Shown here: positions 7,793 through 16,007 of the stretch, piece after piece
Layout: each line of letters begins with the position of its first letter
Position numbering within the stretch: position 1 is the first letter of the stretch
Assembly: GCA_028691845.1 (NCBI GenBank)
Contig: JAQUYL010000001.1
Coordinates: 124,001 to 188,000 of the forward strand
DNA from: Opitutaceae bacterium
Lineage (GTDB): Bacteria > Verrucomicrobiota > Verrucomicrobiia > Opitutales > Opitutaceae
DNA: 64,000 nucleotides
Direction: 5' to 3'
The notes under the pieces: model-generated
What the model saw: the letters and a program-made list of their open reading frames with translations, nothing else
Database searches by the model: none
What the model was told of the DNA's origin: nothing
Program-made: the position numbers and the translations under genes

Positions 7793-7825
7793 ACCCTTTT
7801 CTCCACCGCTTCACTCCCTCTTCAC

Positions 7826-8962
7826 ATGAAATGGTCTCTCAAGCTCGGCCGCTTTCTCGGCATCGACGTCCACCTGCACTTCACCTTCGTGCTTTTGCTG
7901 GTATTTGTCGGCGTGGCCAACTGGCTGACCGATGGGAGCGCGCACGCCGCCATCACCGGAGTGTTGTTCTTCCTGAGCCTGTTTGCCTGTGTGTTGCTGC
8001 ACGAATACGGACACGCGCTGATGGCCCGCCGCTTCGGCATCGGCACCCGTGACATCACCCTCTTGCCCATCGGCGGCGTCGCCCGCCTCGACCGGATGCC
8101 CGACCGCCCCGTCCACGAGCTGTGGGTCGCGCTGGCCGGCCCCGCCGTGAATGTCGTGATTGCCGCAGGGCTCGCTATTTGGCTGACCTTGGCCGAAGCC
8201 TGGCAGCCTTTCACCAGTCTGACCACGACTTCCGGCAGTCTGCTCGAGCGCCTGTTGGCTGTGAACGTCTTCTTGGTGCTGTTCAACCTGCTGCCTGCGT
8301 TCCCGATGGACGGCGGCCGGATCCTCCGGGCACTCCTGGCCCTGCGCCTCGAATCGGCCCGCGCCACCCGGATCGCCGCCACCATCGGCCAGGGCATGGC
8401 CGTTCTGTTCGGCTTCGCCGGCCTGTTCGGCAACCCGATGCTGCTCTTCATCGCCCTGTTTGTCTGGATCGGCGCGTCGCAGGAAGCCGCCGCCGCCGAG
8501 ATGAAGTCGTCCTTTGCCGACGTGCCTGTGCGCGCGGCCATGCTCACCCGTTTTCACACGCTCCCTCCGACCGCCACCATCGGTGAGGCTGGCCACCTGT
8601 TGCTGGCCGATTCACAGCGTGACTTCCCGGTCGTCGACGACAACCGCGTGGTCGGCCTTGTCGGACACGCCGACCTTTTCCGGGCCCTCCGTGAGCGCGA
8701 CGAGGATGCGCCCGTGGCCGCAGTGATGCGCCGCGACCTCCCTTTTGCCTCGGTCGACGAGGACCTGGCCGGGGCGCTTGCGCGCGGCACGGACGAAAAG
8801 GGCCTGGCCATGCCAGTGCTTGCGGACGGTCGGCTCGTCGGCCTCCTCACTGCCGAGAACGTCGGCGAGTTCATGCTCCTGCAGGCGGCCCGCACCGCCC
8901 GGCGCGATTCGCGGCCCATCCTCGCGCCCCCGCTCCTACGGCGGGCCGCAGGCCTGAAATGA
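7826..8962 (+). CDS. Site-2 protease (M50) with two CBS domains
   Basis: A 378-residue membrane metalloprotease. HEYGHALMARRFG near residue 60 is the zinc-binding HExxH motif, and NLLPAFPMDGGRILRALLAL near residue 160 carries the third ligand (the PMDGG motif). Helices surround these segments in residues 15-220. Residues 225-350 form a pair of CBS domains, which bind adenine nucleotides and regulate the protease in this subfamily. Such proteins cut membrane-embedded regulatory proteins; the substrate here is unknown. The gene starts 33 bases after hpf, consistent with one operon. Confidence 0.9.
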   Translation: MKWSLKLGRFLGIDVHLHFTFVLLLVFVGVANWLTDGSAHAAITGVLFFLSLFACVLLHEYGHALMARRFGIGTRDITLLPIGGVARLDRMPDRPVHELWVALAGPAVNVVIAAGLAIWLTLAEAWQPFTSLTTTSGSLLERLLAVNVFLVLFNLLPAFPMDGGRILRALLALRLESARATRIAATIGQGMAVLFGFAGLFGNPMLLFIALFVWIGASQEAAAAEMKSSFADVPVRAAMLTRFHTLPPTATIGEAGHLLLADSQRDFPVVDDNRVVGLVGHADLFRALRERDEDAPVAAVMRRDLPFASVDEDLAGALARGTDEKGLAMPVLADGRLVGLLTAENVGEFMLLQAARTARRDSRPILAPPLLRRAAGLK

Positions 8963-8993
8963 CCCCGGCGTTTCCCCTTCCTCCGCTTTTCCC

Positions 8994-9980
8994 GTGATCG
9001 ACTCCTTCTGGCTCTGGACTGGTTTCAACCTCTTTGTGCTGGCAATGCTGGCGCTCGATCTCGGGGTCTTTCACCGCCAGGCGCACGTCGTCTCCCTCAA
9101 GGAGTCGATCGGCTGGACGTTGGCCTGGGTGAGTGTCGCCCTGCTCTTCGGCGGCGGCGTGTGGCACTTCGCCGGCGCGCAGAAGGCACTCGAGTTCTAC
9201 ACCGGATACCTGATCGAATACTCGCTCAGCGTGGACAACATCTTCGTGTTCGCGCTGCTGTTCGACTATTTTGGCGTCCCGGCACGCTACCAGCATCGAG
9301 TGTTGTTCTGGGGAATTCTTGGCGCCCTCATCATGCGGGGGCTCATGATCGCCGCCGGCGCAGCTTTGTTGACGAAGTTTGCCTGGCTCATCTACGTCTT
9401 CGGCGGGTTTCTCGTCTTCACCGGCCTGAAGATGATTGTCCAGCGTGCCGGGCAGATTCACCCGGAGCGCAATCCGGTCGTCCGCTGGTTCAGGCGCCTT
9501 GTGCCGGTCACCGCGGATTACCGCGGCGAGCAGTTCTTCGCCCGTGAGAATGGGCGGTACGCGGCAACCCCGCTCTTCCTGGTGTTGTTCTTGGTCGAAC
9601 TCACCGATCTCGTCTTCGCCGTCGATTCAATCCCTGCGATCTTCGCAATTTCCACGGATCCCTTCATCGTCTATACTTCAAACGTATTTGCGATTCTCGG
9701 CCTGCGCTCGCTCTACTTTGCCCTCTCGGGAATGCTCCACCGGTTCCATTATCTTAAAATTGGCCTCGGCTTGGTGCTGGCCTTCGTCGGAGTGAAGATG
9801 CTGCTCGCCCACACCGCCTGGAAGATTGATACGGTTGCCTCTCTCGGTGTCGTGATTGCCATTCTGGCCTCCTCCGTGCTGGCCTCGCTCATGCGCCCCA
9901 GGCAACCTCTCCCCTTACCGAAGCCCGACGGCGATGCCCTTCCCGCGCAACCCATTGAGTCACGTCGCTCATCCTCATGA
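8994..9980 (+). CDS. TerC/Alx-family integral membrane protein
   Basis: A 328-residue protein with about nine transmembrane helices. The family core is clear: ALDLGVFHR near residue 20, GYLIEYSLSVDNIFVFALLF near residues 72-91, ELTDLVFAVDSIPAIFAIS near residues 202-220, and SNVFAILGLRSLYFAL. The paired acidic residues (SVDN and AVDS) lie in the membrane and are thought to handle metal ions, Mn2+ in Alx/MeeF and related proteins. It starts with GTG at 8994. Its stop overlaps the tspO start by four bases. Alx is induced by alkaline pH, which would fit the NhaR-like regulator upstream; this link is inferred. Confidence 0.92.
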   Translation: MIDSFWLWTGFNLFVLAMLALDLGVFHRQAHVVSLKESIGWTLAWVSVALLFGGGVWHFAGAQKALEFYTGYLIEYSLSVDNIFVFALLFDYFGVPARYQHRVLFWGILGALIMRGLMIAAGAALLTKFAWLIYVFGGFLVFTGLKMIVQRAGQIHPERNPVVRWFRRLVPVTADYRGEQFFARENGRYAATPLFLVLFLVELTDLVFAVDSIPAIFAISTDPFIVYTSNVFAILGLRSLYFALSGMLHRFHYLKIGLGLVLAFVGVKMLLAHTAWKIDTVASLGVVIAILASSVLASLMRPRQPLPLPKPDGDALPAQPIESRRSSS

Positions 9981-10477
9981 CCTCCTCCTCTCCCTTGTTG
10001 GAAACAGACACGTTAAAACCCGCCTGGCCCGGTCTCGCCGGCTGGTTGGCATTGTGCTTTGCCGCGCCGACCCTCAGCTTCTGGGCGAGACCTGATGCGT
10101 GGTATGCCTTGCTGCAGAAACCGTCATGGAATCCGCCGGGTTGGGTCTTCGGCCCGGTCTGGACCGCGCTTTATATCCTGATGGGTGTGGCCGCCTGGCT
10201 GGTCTGGCGGCGCGGCGGCTTCCGGGTCCACCGCCGCCCCCTCGGCTTGTTCTTGATTCAACTCGCCCTGAACGCCCTGTGGACACCGCTTTTCTTCGGC
10301 TTGCACAGTCCCGCCCTCGCCTTCGTCGACATCGTTGCCCTCTGGCTGGCAATCGTTGCGACCCTCGCCGCCTTCCGGTCGATCCACCGGGGCGCCGCGC
10401 TCCTGTTAACTCCATACCTCGCCTGGGTTTCCTTCGCCGCTATTCTCAACTTCACCATCTGGCAGCTCAACCGTTGA
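9977..10477 (+). CDS. tspO: TspO/MBR family membrane protein
   Basis: A 166-residue protein with five transmembrane helices. It contains the tryptophan-rich family signature: WYALLQKPSWNPPGWVFGPVW near residue 42, LNALWTPLFFGLHSPALAF near residue 95, and the C-terminal PYLAWVSFAAILNFTIWQLN. TspO binds porphyrins and other ligands and is tied to stress and photo-oxidative responses. Its start overlaps the terC stop (ATGA), so the two are translationally coupled. It ends the run that starts with hpf. Confidence 0.93.
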   Translation: MTSSSPLLETDTLKPAWPGLAGWLALCFAAPTLSFWARPDAWYALLQKPSWNPPGWVFGPVWTALYILMGVAAWLVWRRGGFRVHRRPLGLFLIQLALNALWTPLFFGLHSPALAFVDIVALWLAIVATLAAFRSIHRGAALLLTPYLAWVSFAAILNFTIWQLNR

Positions 10478-10711
10478 TCCGCCTGGCCGGGCCTTCTCCT
10501 CCTCTCCTTCCACTAGAGCGTTTTCGATTTAGATTGCCGTTTTTGTAGCAGCCGGGGTCGCTGCCCCCGGGACCGCCCTCGTTGTCTGCGCCGCGCTGGT
10601 TCCGCCGGTTTCGGTCCAGCACGCCGGTGCGACGAAACTCGACCACCGTGAAATCCGCGCCCGCTCAATAGGACGCTTTCCGGCAGATGCGCTGGGTCCG
10701 ACTGGGAGAAC
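10478..10711. repeat. Gene-free stretch with partial copy of the MITE-like repeat
   Basis: Bases 10514-10572 read CTAGAGCGTTTTCGATTTAG, then GATTGCCGTTTTTGTAGCAG, then a GC-rich hairpin (CCGGGGTCGCTG and CCCCCGG). This matches, in opposite orientation, the right part of the element at 25210-25338. About 53 of the 60 aligned bases agree. The other terminal repeat is not found here, so this copy looks truncated. The remainder, to 10711, shows no gene. Confidence 0.75.
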
Positions 10712-11182
10712 CTACTTCTTCGCCGCCTTGGCCTTCAGGTATTCCCTGACGAGCTGCTGGCGCAGGACGCCGCGTTCTTCGGGAGAAAGCGATTGCAGCT
10801 TCGCCTGGATTTCGGCGCGGCGCTCCGGCGTGGCGCCCTGCATCATTTCGCGCCAGCCGTCCTGGATCTCGCGCGGCATCCAGCCCCAGCCCATGCGCAT
10901 TTGCTGGCGTTGCGAATCCGTGAGCCGGCAGTACTTGGCGATCTCCTGGCGCAGCGCGGCCCTCTCCTCGGGTTTCATGGCCCGGATGCGCTGGATCACG
11001 AGCACCATCTGATCAAGCTCGGCGTCGGAAAGGCTGAGAAACCGCTCGACTGAGGCCATCTCCTTGACGACGGCGGACGGGTGGGCCGGCGGAGCCGGTG
11101 TTTCGGCGGCCCGCAACGGGACGGCGACGGGGGCAAACAGGATCGCGGCGGCAAAAATCATGGCAAGGTGGTTCGTTTTCAT
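10712..11182 (-). CDS. Periplasmic helical protein, DUF3106/Spy-like, in ECF sigma operon
   Basis: A 156-residue protein with a signal peptide (MKTNHLAMIFAAAILFAPVAVPLRAAE). The mature part is a series of short helices with repeated PEER/LxxEI units: KPEERAALRQEI, TDSQRQQMRM, TPERRAEIQAKLQ and SPEERGVLRQQLV. This spacing resembles DUF3106 and, more loosely, Spy/CpxP-type envelope stress chaperones. It is third in the operon after an ECF sigma factor and a single-span membrane protein, so a role in sensing or answering envelope stress is likely but inferred. Seven bases separate it from the upstream gene. Confidence 0.65.
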   Translation of the reverse strand: MKTNHLAMIFAAAILFAPVAVPLRAAETPAPPAHPSAVVKEMASVERFLSLSDAELDQMVLVIQRIRAMKPEERAALRQEIAKYCRLTDSQRQQMRMGWGWMPREIQDGWREMMQGATPERRAEIQAKLQSLSPEERGVLRQQLVREYLKAKAAKK

Positions 11183-11189
11183 GGCGGCA

Positions 11190-11570
11190 TCAAGTCGAGT
11201 GTGGCAGGTTGGCGGGCAGGTGCAGCAGTGCGTCGCGATTTTCCGCGTCGAGGAGCGGCATGGCGCGAGCGAGCACCTCGTCCATGGCGAACAATTCAGC
11301 CAGGGCGGGCGATGGCTGGGTGGGCACGGCAGGCGGCGCCGGCCGTTGCAGGACCAGAAGCCAAACGGCGGCGGCACCGGCCACCGCCACGCCAAACCAC
11401 GGGGCAAGGCGCGGCCAGGCGAACCACGGCCGGGACGGCGGAGCGGTGCGCAGCTGCCGCTTGAGATCGACCCAACGGCGCTCGAATTCCGGCGTCGTGT
11501 CCTTGAAACGACTGGCGAGCAGCCGGTCGATGTCTTCCTCGGAGGGCGGGATGCGTTCGGCGGGTTTCAT
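11190..11570 (-). CDS. Single-span membrane protein, putative anti-sigma factor
   Basis: A 126-residue protein. The N-terminal 60 residues are cytoplasmic and charged, with DIDRLLASRFKDTTPEFERRW. One transmembrane helix follows (APWFGVAVAGAAAVWLLVL, residues 56-74), then a Pro-rich linker and a short periplasmic tail. This layout and its position directly after an ECF sigma gene, with a 4-base start/stop overlap, are what a membrane anti-sigma factor would show. No zinc-binding HxxxCxxC motif is present, so it is not of the ZAS type. The assignment rests on context. Confidence 0.6.
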   Translation of the reverse strand: MKPAERIPPSEEDIDRLLASRFKDTTPEFERRWVDLKRQLRTAPPSRPWFAWPRLAPWFGVAVAGAAAVWLLVLQRPAPPAVPTQPSPALAELFAMDEVLARAMPLLDAENRDALLHLPANLPHST

Positions 11571-12178
11571 GACAGGGCCTCCATTTCGGTTTTGAGCATC
11601 TGGCGCCCCCGGTGCACGAGCACGCGGAGCGCATTTTCAGTCAGGCGCAGCGTTGCGGCCGCCTCGGGGTAATCCAGGTGCTGCTGCTGGAGCAGCAACA
11701 GCGGCGTGCGGTATTTCTCCGGCAGGCGTTCAAGCGCACGCTGGAACACCTCCTCCAGTTCCGCGAGGCGGCGGCCGGAGACGGAGTCTTGCGCCTCCAC
11801 GTAGTCAAACGACTCCGGGGCGGCGGGCTCGGCGGGTTTGCGGCGGCGGCGGCGCAACTCGTTGCGCAGAAGATTATGGGCAATGCTGAAAAGGTAGGTG
11901 GAAAACCTCGCAGCCGGACGGTAGCCGGCCGCCGCCCGGTGCAGCCGCACGAACACTTCGAGCGTCAGATCCTCGGCGTCGGCGTGCGAGCCGAGCGAAC
12001 GGTAAAAAAAACTCATCAGGGGCAGCTTCCATTTGTCGAACAGCCGCTGGAGGGCGGATTCGTCCCCGCCAGCCAGCCGCGCCACGGCGGCTGCATCCTC
12101 ATCGCCGGCATCTGCCATGGCCGGCAGCTCCTCCGCCGGCCGGTCGAACAAGACCGACCACCATCCGCGCAGATCCAT
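11567..12178 (-). CDS. ECF-family RNA polymerase sigma factor
   Basis: A 203-residue sigma-70 family protein with only regions 2 and 4. Region 2 (about residues 45-115) includes GSHADAEDLTLEVFVRLHRA and ARFSTYLFSIAHNLLRNELRRR. Region 4 (about residues 145-200) includes ALERLPEKYRTPLLLL and YPEAAATLRLTENALRVLVHRG, the helix-turn-helix for the -35 element. The start MDLRGWWSVLF at 12178 was chosen because upstream residues are Pro/Gly-rich and untypical. The putative autoregulatory promoter lies at 12212-12240. The stop overlaps the start of the membrane protein gene that follows. Confidence 0.9.
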   Translation of the reverse strand: MDLRGWWSVLFDRPAEELPAMADAGDEDAAAVARLAGGDESALQRLFDKWKLPLMSFFYRSLGSHADAEDLTLEVFVRLHRAAAGYRPAARFSTYLFSIAHNLLRNELRRRRRKPAEPAAPESFDYVEAQDSVSGRRLAELEEVFQRALERLPEKYRTPLLLLQQQHLDYPEAAATLRLTENALRVLVHRGRQMLKTEMEALS

Positions 12179-12211
12179 GGGAAATGATGTGGAGAGAGAA
12201 TACACCTGCAG

Positions 12212-12240
12212 ATTAAACCCCGGCGGAGTCTGTTTATTAC
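12212..12240 (-). promoter_or_regulatory. Putative autoregulated ECF promoter of the sigma factor operon
   Basis: On the minus strand GTAATAAAC, ten bases and GGGGTTTAAT, ending 33 bases before the sigma gene start. Nine bases of the upstream block and nine of ten in the downstream block match the motif ahead of the DUF2202 gene at 4667-4695. ECF factors commonly transcribe their own operon, which makes this the likely binding site. Confidence 0.55.
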
Positions 12241-12385
12241 GGCGATCCGGCAAAGGGAAGCCCGGCGTGGCGCACGGTCCGGCCATCATCGGACCCGCCA
12301 AGCTGCTCCCGGACCGCGGATCGCAAATGCAAATCCGGCAACCGACCCAGGTTTTGCCACGGGTAACCGTGCCAACTCCCAGCGG

Positions 12386-13333
12386 TCAGCGGCTGGACCG
12401 GCCGGCCCGGAGCCGGGCGGCATGGATCACGCAGACACAGTCCTCCCCGTCCTGGGTGTGCAGCCAGTGCGGTTCGATCGCGGCAAACTCACGATTGATC
12501 GCCGCGCGCAGGCCGCCGACCTCGATCATCACCACGCCATGGGGGTGCAGCCGTTCGCGCGCCTGTCGCAGCAGCTTGCGGATGATCGCAAGGCCGTCCC
12601 TTCCCCCGTCGAGCGCCAGCGCCGGTTCGCGCCGAAACTCGGGCGCCAGCCGGCGCAGCTCGCGGCTGGGCACGTAGGGCGGGTTGCTTATGATCAAATC
12701 GTACTTCGCACGCGGCACGGCATCGAAAACGTCCGATTCATACAGCTTCACGCGCCCTTCCAGTCCGTGCTGCCTGACATTGAGGCGCGCCACGGCCAAC
12801 GCATCGGGGGAAAGGTCGCAGGCATCAACGCGCGCCGCAGGAAACTGGTGGGCAAGGAGCAGGGCGAGACAGCCCGATCCGGTGCACACATCAGCCGCCC
12901 GGCGCACGGGCCGGTCCCAAGGCAGCCACTCCTCGATCTGCCCGGGAATGATCTCGAGAAAATACGAGCGGGGAATGAGCACGCGCTCGTCGACGTAGAA
13001 CCGGTGGCCGCCGAGCCAGGCCTCGCGTGTCAGGTAGGCCGCGGGCACGCGGTCCACAATGCGGCGGTAGAGCACCGTCCGGAGGGCGTCGACCTGCGCC
13101 TGCGTGAGCCGGCGTCTCAACACCTCGCGCCCGCTGTCGAGCGGCAGTTCCAGGGTCCGGAGCAGCAGGTAGAGCGCCTCGTCGTGGGCATTGGTCGCCA
13201 CCTGTCCGAGGGCAAGGCCGGCCCGGGCGTAGCCCGTCTCGGCGAAATGCAGCCACTGGCCGAGGGTCTTGAGCCTCTCGGTGCCGGCGAAGAGATCCTG
13301 CCGGGAGGCGGATCGCGGGCGGGGCGCGGGCAT
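12386..13333 (-). CDS. prmB: Ribosomal protein L3 N5-glutamine methyltransferase (PrmB/HemK family)
   Basis: A 315-residue SAM-dependent methyltransferase. The N-terminal helical domain (residues 20-110) ends at RVPAAYLTREAWLGGHRFYVDERVLIPRS, the PrmB/PrmC hallmark. The SAM-binding loop is ADVCTGSGCLALLLA near residue 148. The catalytic NPPYVPS motif, which holds the target glutamine, lies near residue 215. The PRSYFLEII wording after the LIPRS segment favours PrmB over PrmC. It modifies a Gln in ribosomal protein L3 in the cytoplasm. It lies three bases after the rhomboid-like gene. Confidence 0.85.
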   Translation of the reverse strand: MPAPRPRSASRQDLFAGTERLKTLGQWLHFAETGYARAGLALGQVATNAHDEALYLLLRTLELPLDSGREVLRRRLTQAQVDALRTVLYRRIVDRVPAAYLTREAWLGGHRFYVDERVLIPRSYFLEIIPGQIEEWLPWDRPVRRAADVCTGSGCLALLLAHQFPAARVDACDLSPDALAVARLNVRQHGLEGRVKLYESDVFDAVPRAKYDLIISNPPYVPSRELRRLAPEFRREPALALDGGRDGLAIIRKLLRQARERLHPHGVVMIEVGGLRAAINREFAAIEPHWLHTQDGEDCVCVIHAARLRAGRSSR

Positions 13334-13336
13334 GGT

Positions 13337-14149
13337 CTATTTCCGGGCCGGGGTCTCAGCCGTGACGTGCTCGTGGCTGAAAATGTGCTCGGGACAGTAG
13401 CACTCGTCGCCCGCGCATTTGGAGCAGTACCGAAAATCGAGCTGGGGATGCGTGATGTCGGTTTTGCCGCAGACGTGGCAGCGGTGGCGCGGCTCGCGTT
13501 CGGCCTTCTGCGTGCCGAACTTCCGCGCCCGCTGCCCCATGCTGCGGCCGCCGCCGCGCATGAGCTGCACGATGTCGCCGGCGAAAAACACGAGGAAATT
13601 GCCGATGGAGGCGAGCACCATCAACCGCGCCGGCCACGAGCCGACCGCCAGCACGAACGCATAGCCGGCCCACTGGATCAACGCGAGCCACTTGATCTTC
13701 AGCGGCAGGATGAAGAAGATCAGCAATTCAAAGTCGGGATTGAGGAAAGCGAAGGCGAGAAAGACGCTGCCGGCGAGAAAGAGGTTGGTGGCGTAGGCGG
13801 TGGGCGTCACAAAGGCCACAGCCAGCGTGAGGACCCAGCCCAAGCCAAGAAAGACATTATAGCGGAACGTGCCCCAAAAGTGCTCCAGGGCGCTGCCCAT
13901 CAGGTAGAACAAGTACCAGGCAAACGCTATGAACACCGGATGGACGGCGGGCGGCACGAACAGAAAGGTGAACAGCCTCCACCATTCCCCCTCGCGCACC
14001 GCAAGGGGCAGCAGGGTGGCGCGGGACAGATCGAAATTCCCGAGCAGCGCCAGCCCCCAGAACATCACCTGTCCCGCGACCAGCCAAAGGGAAAGGTTGG
14101 GCAGGGCCAGGCGCCCGAGATAGCGTTCGAGTTTGGTAAGCAAGGACAT
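13337..14149 (-). CDS. Rhomboid-like membrane protein lacking the catalytic dyad, with C-terminal Cys/His cluster
   Basis: A 270-residue protein with about six hydrophobic helices and a rhomboid-like plan: REGEWWRLFTFLFVP near residue 55, then GSALEHFWGTFRYNVFLGLG. Where active rhomboids have GxSG before AVF, this protein has LFLAGSVF, and no histidine sits in the last helix (VLASIGNFLVFFAGDIV). It is therefore probably a pseudoprotease. Residues 225-260 form a metal-binding module (CHVCGKTDI, then YCSKCAGDECYC and EHIFSHEH). The start MSLLTKLERYLG at 14149 is preferred over an ATG 18 bases upstream. Its function is unknown. Confidence 0.75.
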   Translation of the reverse strand: MSLLTKLERYLGRLALPNLSLWLVAGQVMFWGLALLGNFDLSRATLLPLAVREGEWWRLFTFLFVPPAVHPVFIAFAWYLFYLMGSALEHFWGTFRYNVFLGLGWVLTLAVAFVTPTAYATNLFLAGSVFLAFAFLNPDFELLIFFILPLKIKWLALIQWAGYAFVLAVGSWPARLMVLASIGNFLVFFAGDIVQLMRGGGRSMGQRARKFGTQKAEREPRHRCHVCGKTDITHPQLDFRYCSKCAGDECYCPEHIFSHEHVTAETPARK

Positions 14150-14203
14150 GTTTATGCAGTGATGCACCGCCCGCAGCCACGACAGGCGCGGAGACAGCGC
14201 GTC

Positions 14204-15094
14204 CTACTTCTCGACTTTTGACGCGAGCTGGTCGAGCAAAGTTTGCTTCTGCCGCGCGATCCGCCCGTCAGTGACGGTGTCCAGCAGGGTGCGGGCGTGG
14301 TCGGGCTTGCCCTGCTTGAGAAAAATGTTGGCGGCGTGCAGGCGGATGGTCTGCTTCTCCAATCCGGACGCCACCCGGTCCTCGATCGCGCCCCACGCCT
14401 TCAGCGCCTCATCCCACTGCGGCTGATCGAGATCGTAAAAAGCCTCGGCGTGCCGGTAGGCGTAGGCGATGTTGTCAGGCGCAAGCTCAGCCGCATGCCG
14501 GAAGGCGTCGAGCATGGCCTTGTCGAGCGCGGGCCGGGTGAATGCGCCGGTGTGCAGAAATTCCTCGCGGGCGGCGTAGAGCAGCAGGCCGAGCTGGAAA
14601 TGGTAAAGCGGTTCGCGCGGCGCGAGATCAATGGCCGCCATGATCCAGGGCAGAGCCTCGACCGGTTTGCCGTCCTCAGCCAGCAGCTTGGCCATCTGGT
14701 TCTTCACCAGCGGCAGTTTGGGATCCAGTTCGTTGGCCTTGAACAGGATCGCCAGCGCCTCCCTCGTCATGCCCACCCGGCCCAGCATCATTCCGTAGGC
14801 AACATAGGCCGGGGCGAAATCCGGCGCCTGCTGCAACAGCACATTGTAACTCTGCGCCAGACTCTGCGCCTCCCCCTTCAGTCGCCCTTCATCAATCTCC
14901 TCGCCCTCCGCCCTCGCACGCGCAAACACATCCCGCTCGCGCTCGATGATCTCCTTGAGCGTGCGCTCGGCCAGCGTCTCCTCCGCGCCCAGGAAGGGAA
15001 CCCCCATCAACGCGAGCACCAGCGCCGCGAGGAGGCGTGCCCGGAAGCGGCCCGGCAACAAGGAGAACAATGGCATGGCTGCTTCGGACATCAT
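14204..15094 (-). CDS. Exported TPR-repeat protein
   Basis: About 296 residues. An N-terminal hydrophobic segment (LLAALVLALMGVPFLGAEE) is a likely signal peptide. At least four helical repeats of TPR type follow: APAYVAYGMMLGRVGMTREAL, KNQMAKLLAEDGKPVEALPW, LYHFQLGLLLYAAREEF and IAYAYRHAEAFYDLDQPQWD. TPRs mediate protein-protein contacts. Starts at 15094 and 15076 are both possible; the second would place the signal peptide closer to the start. It is divergent from the TorF porin gene. No enzymatic domain is visible. Confidence 0.75.
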   Translation of the reverse strand: MMSEAAMPLFSLLPGRFRARLLAALVLALMGVPFLGAEETLAERTLKEIIERERDVFARARAEGEEIDEGRLKGEAQSLAQSYNVLLQQAPDFAPAYVAYGMMLGRVGMTREALAILFKANELDPKLPLVKNQMAKLLAEDGKPVEALPWIMAAIDLAPREPLYHFQLGLLLYAAREEFLHTGAFTRPALDKAMLDAFRHAAELAPDNIAYAYRHAEAFYDLDQPQWDEALKAWGAIEDRVASGLEKQTIRLHAANIFLKQGKPDHARTLLDTVTDGRIARQKQTLLDQLASKVEK

Positions 15095-15205
15095 CGGGTG
15101 AATTTCGTTCAACCTCTCGCCGTTTGGTGCCATTAACGCCACCATATTCGTCCCCGGCCAACAAAGGCTCGCCGTGATCGACCCCCTGTCTAATAAGCAC
15201 CTGCT

Positions 15206-15964
15206 ATGAACCGGCTGTTCCAGCGATCCGTCTGCCTGGCCCTGCTTCTTGCCTTTTCCCCGCCCTGTGCATGGGCGGCGGCCGGCGATGAAGAGGTTAC
15301 CGTGACGACGGATTTCGCCTATGCCACCTCATACATCTTCCGCGGCCTGCAACGGGCGCATCATTCCCTTCAATCGGCCGTGACGGTCACCCACGGCGGT
15401 TTCAACGGGGGCGTCTGGGCCAATGTGCCGACTGACCGCGGCGAAGCTCATGAGATTGACCCGTTCTTGTTTTACTCGTTCGCCGCCAGCGGACTGTCGT
15501 GGGACACCGGCCTGCTGGTCTACACCTATCCTGAAGCCAGCGACATCGGCACATCTCACACCTGCGAACTGTCCCTGGGCGCCACCGCGCCGCTCGCCAT
15601 CGTCACCGGTGTGCCGGTCAATGCCGGCGCCATCGTCAGTTACGACCTGCGCCTGGCCCGGCTTAATATCGAAGCCACCGTGGAACATGCTGAAGAATTC
15701 ACTTTTGCCACCCGACCCGCCGAATGGTCCCTGGGCGTCTTCGCCGGGTGCAACGACGGCCGCAACCTCACGCCGGAAGATCCCGGCCCGCAATACCGCG
15801 ACGCCTACCTGTACTACGGCTTCAAGCTGGCGCTTTCCTGCAAACTCTCCGGGCGGGCCGCATTCAAGCTCACCGGCCAGTGGGATGACGCCCGCAATGT
15901 CGATCCCGGGCAGGGTCATTCCGGCAACCTTTCGGGCATCGCCATGCTGAGTTGGGTGTGGTGA
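15206..15964 (+). CDS. TorF family putative porin
   Basis: A 252-residue protein with a signal peptide (LALLLAFSPPCAWAAAG). The mature start, EVTVTTDFAYATSYIFRGLQ, is the conserved opening of the TorF-type beta-barrel family, and alternating hydrophobic strands continue to a terminal aromatic (LSWVW), as outer-membrane proteins require for BAM recognition. LFYSFAASGLSWDTGLLVYTYPEA matches the family's central strands. It forms an outer-membrane channel of unknown specificity. Its stop is followed closely by the Cas3 remnant. Confidence 0.85.
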   Translation: MNRLFQRSVCLALLLAFSPPCAWAAAGDEEVTVTTDFAYATSYIFRGLQRAHHSLQSAVTVTHGGFNGGVWANVPTDRGEAHEIDPFLFYSFAASGLSWDTGLLVYTYPEASDIGTSHTCELSLGATAPLAIVTGVPVNAGAIVSYDLRLARLNIEATVEHAEEFTFATRPAEWSLGVFAGCNDGRNLTPEDPGPQYRDAYLYYGFKLALSCKLSGRAAFKLTGQWDDARNVDPGQGHSGNLSGIAMLSWVW

Positions 15965-16007
15965 CCTGACGGCTGGGGCTGGTTCGGCCTGCAGGCAAAT
16001 TGGCCAT

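Noticed and set aside
12422..14221. A 599-codon open frame on the plus strand
   Set aside because: It is antisense to prmB and the rhomboid-like gene, both of which have clear motifs.
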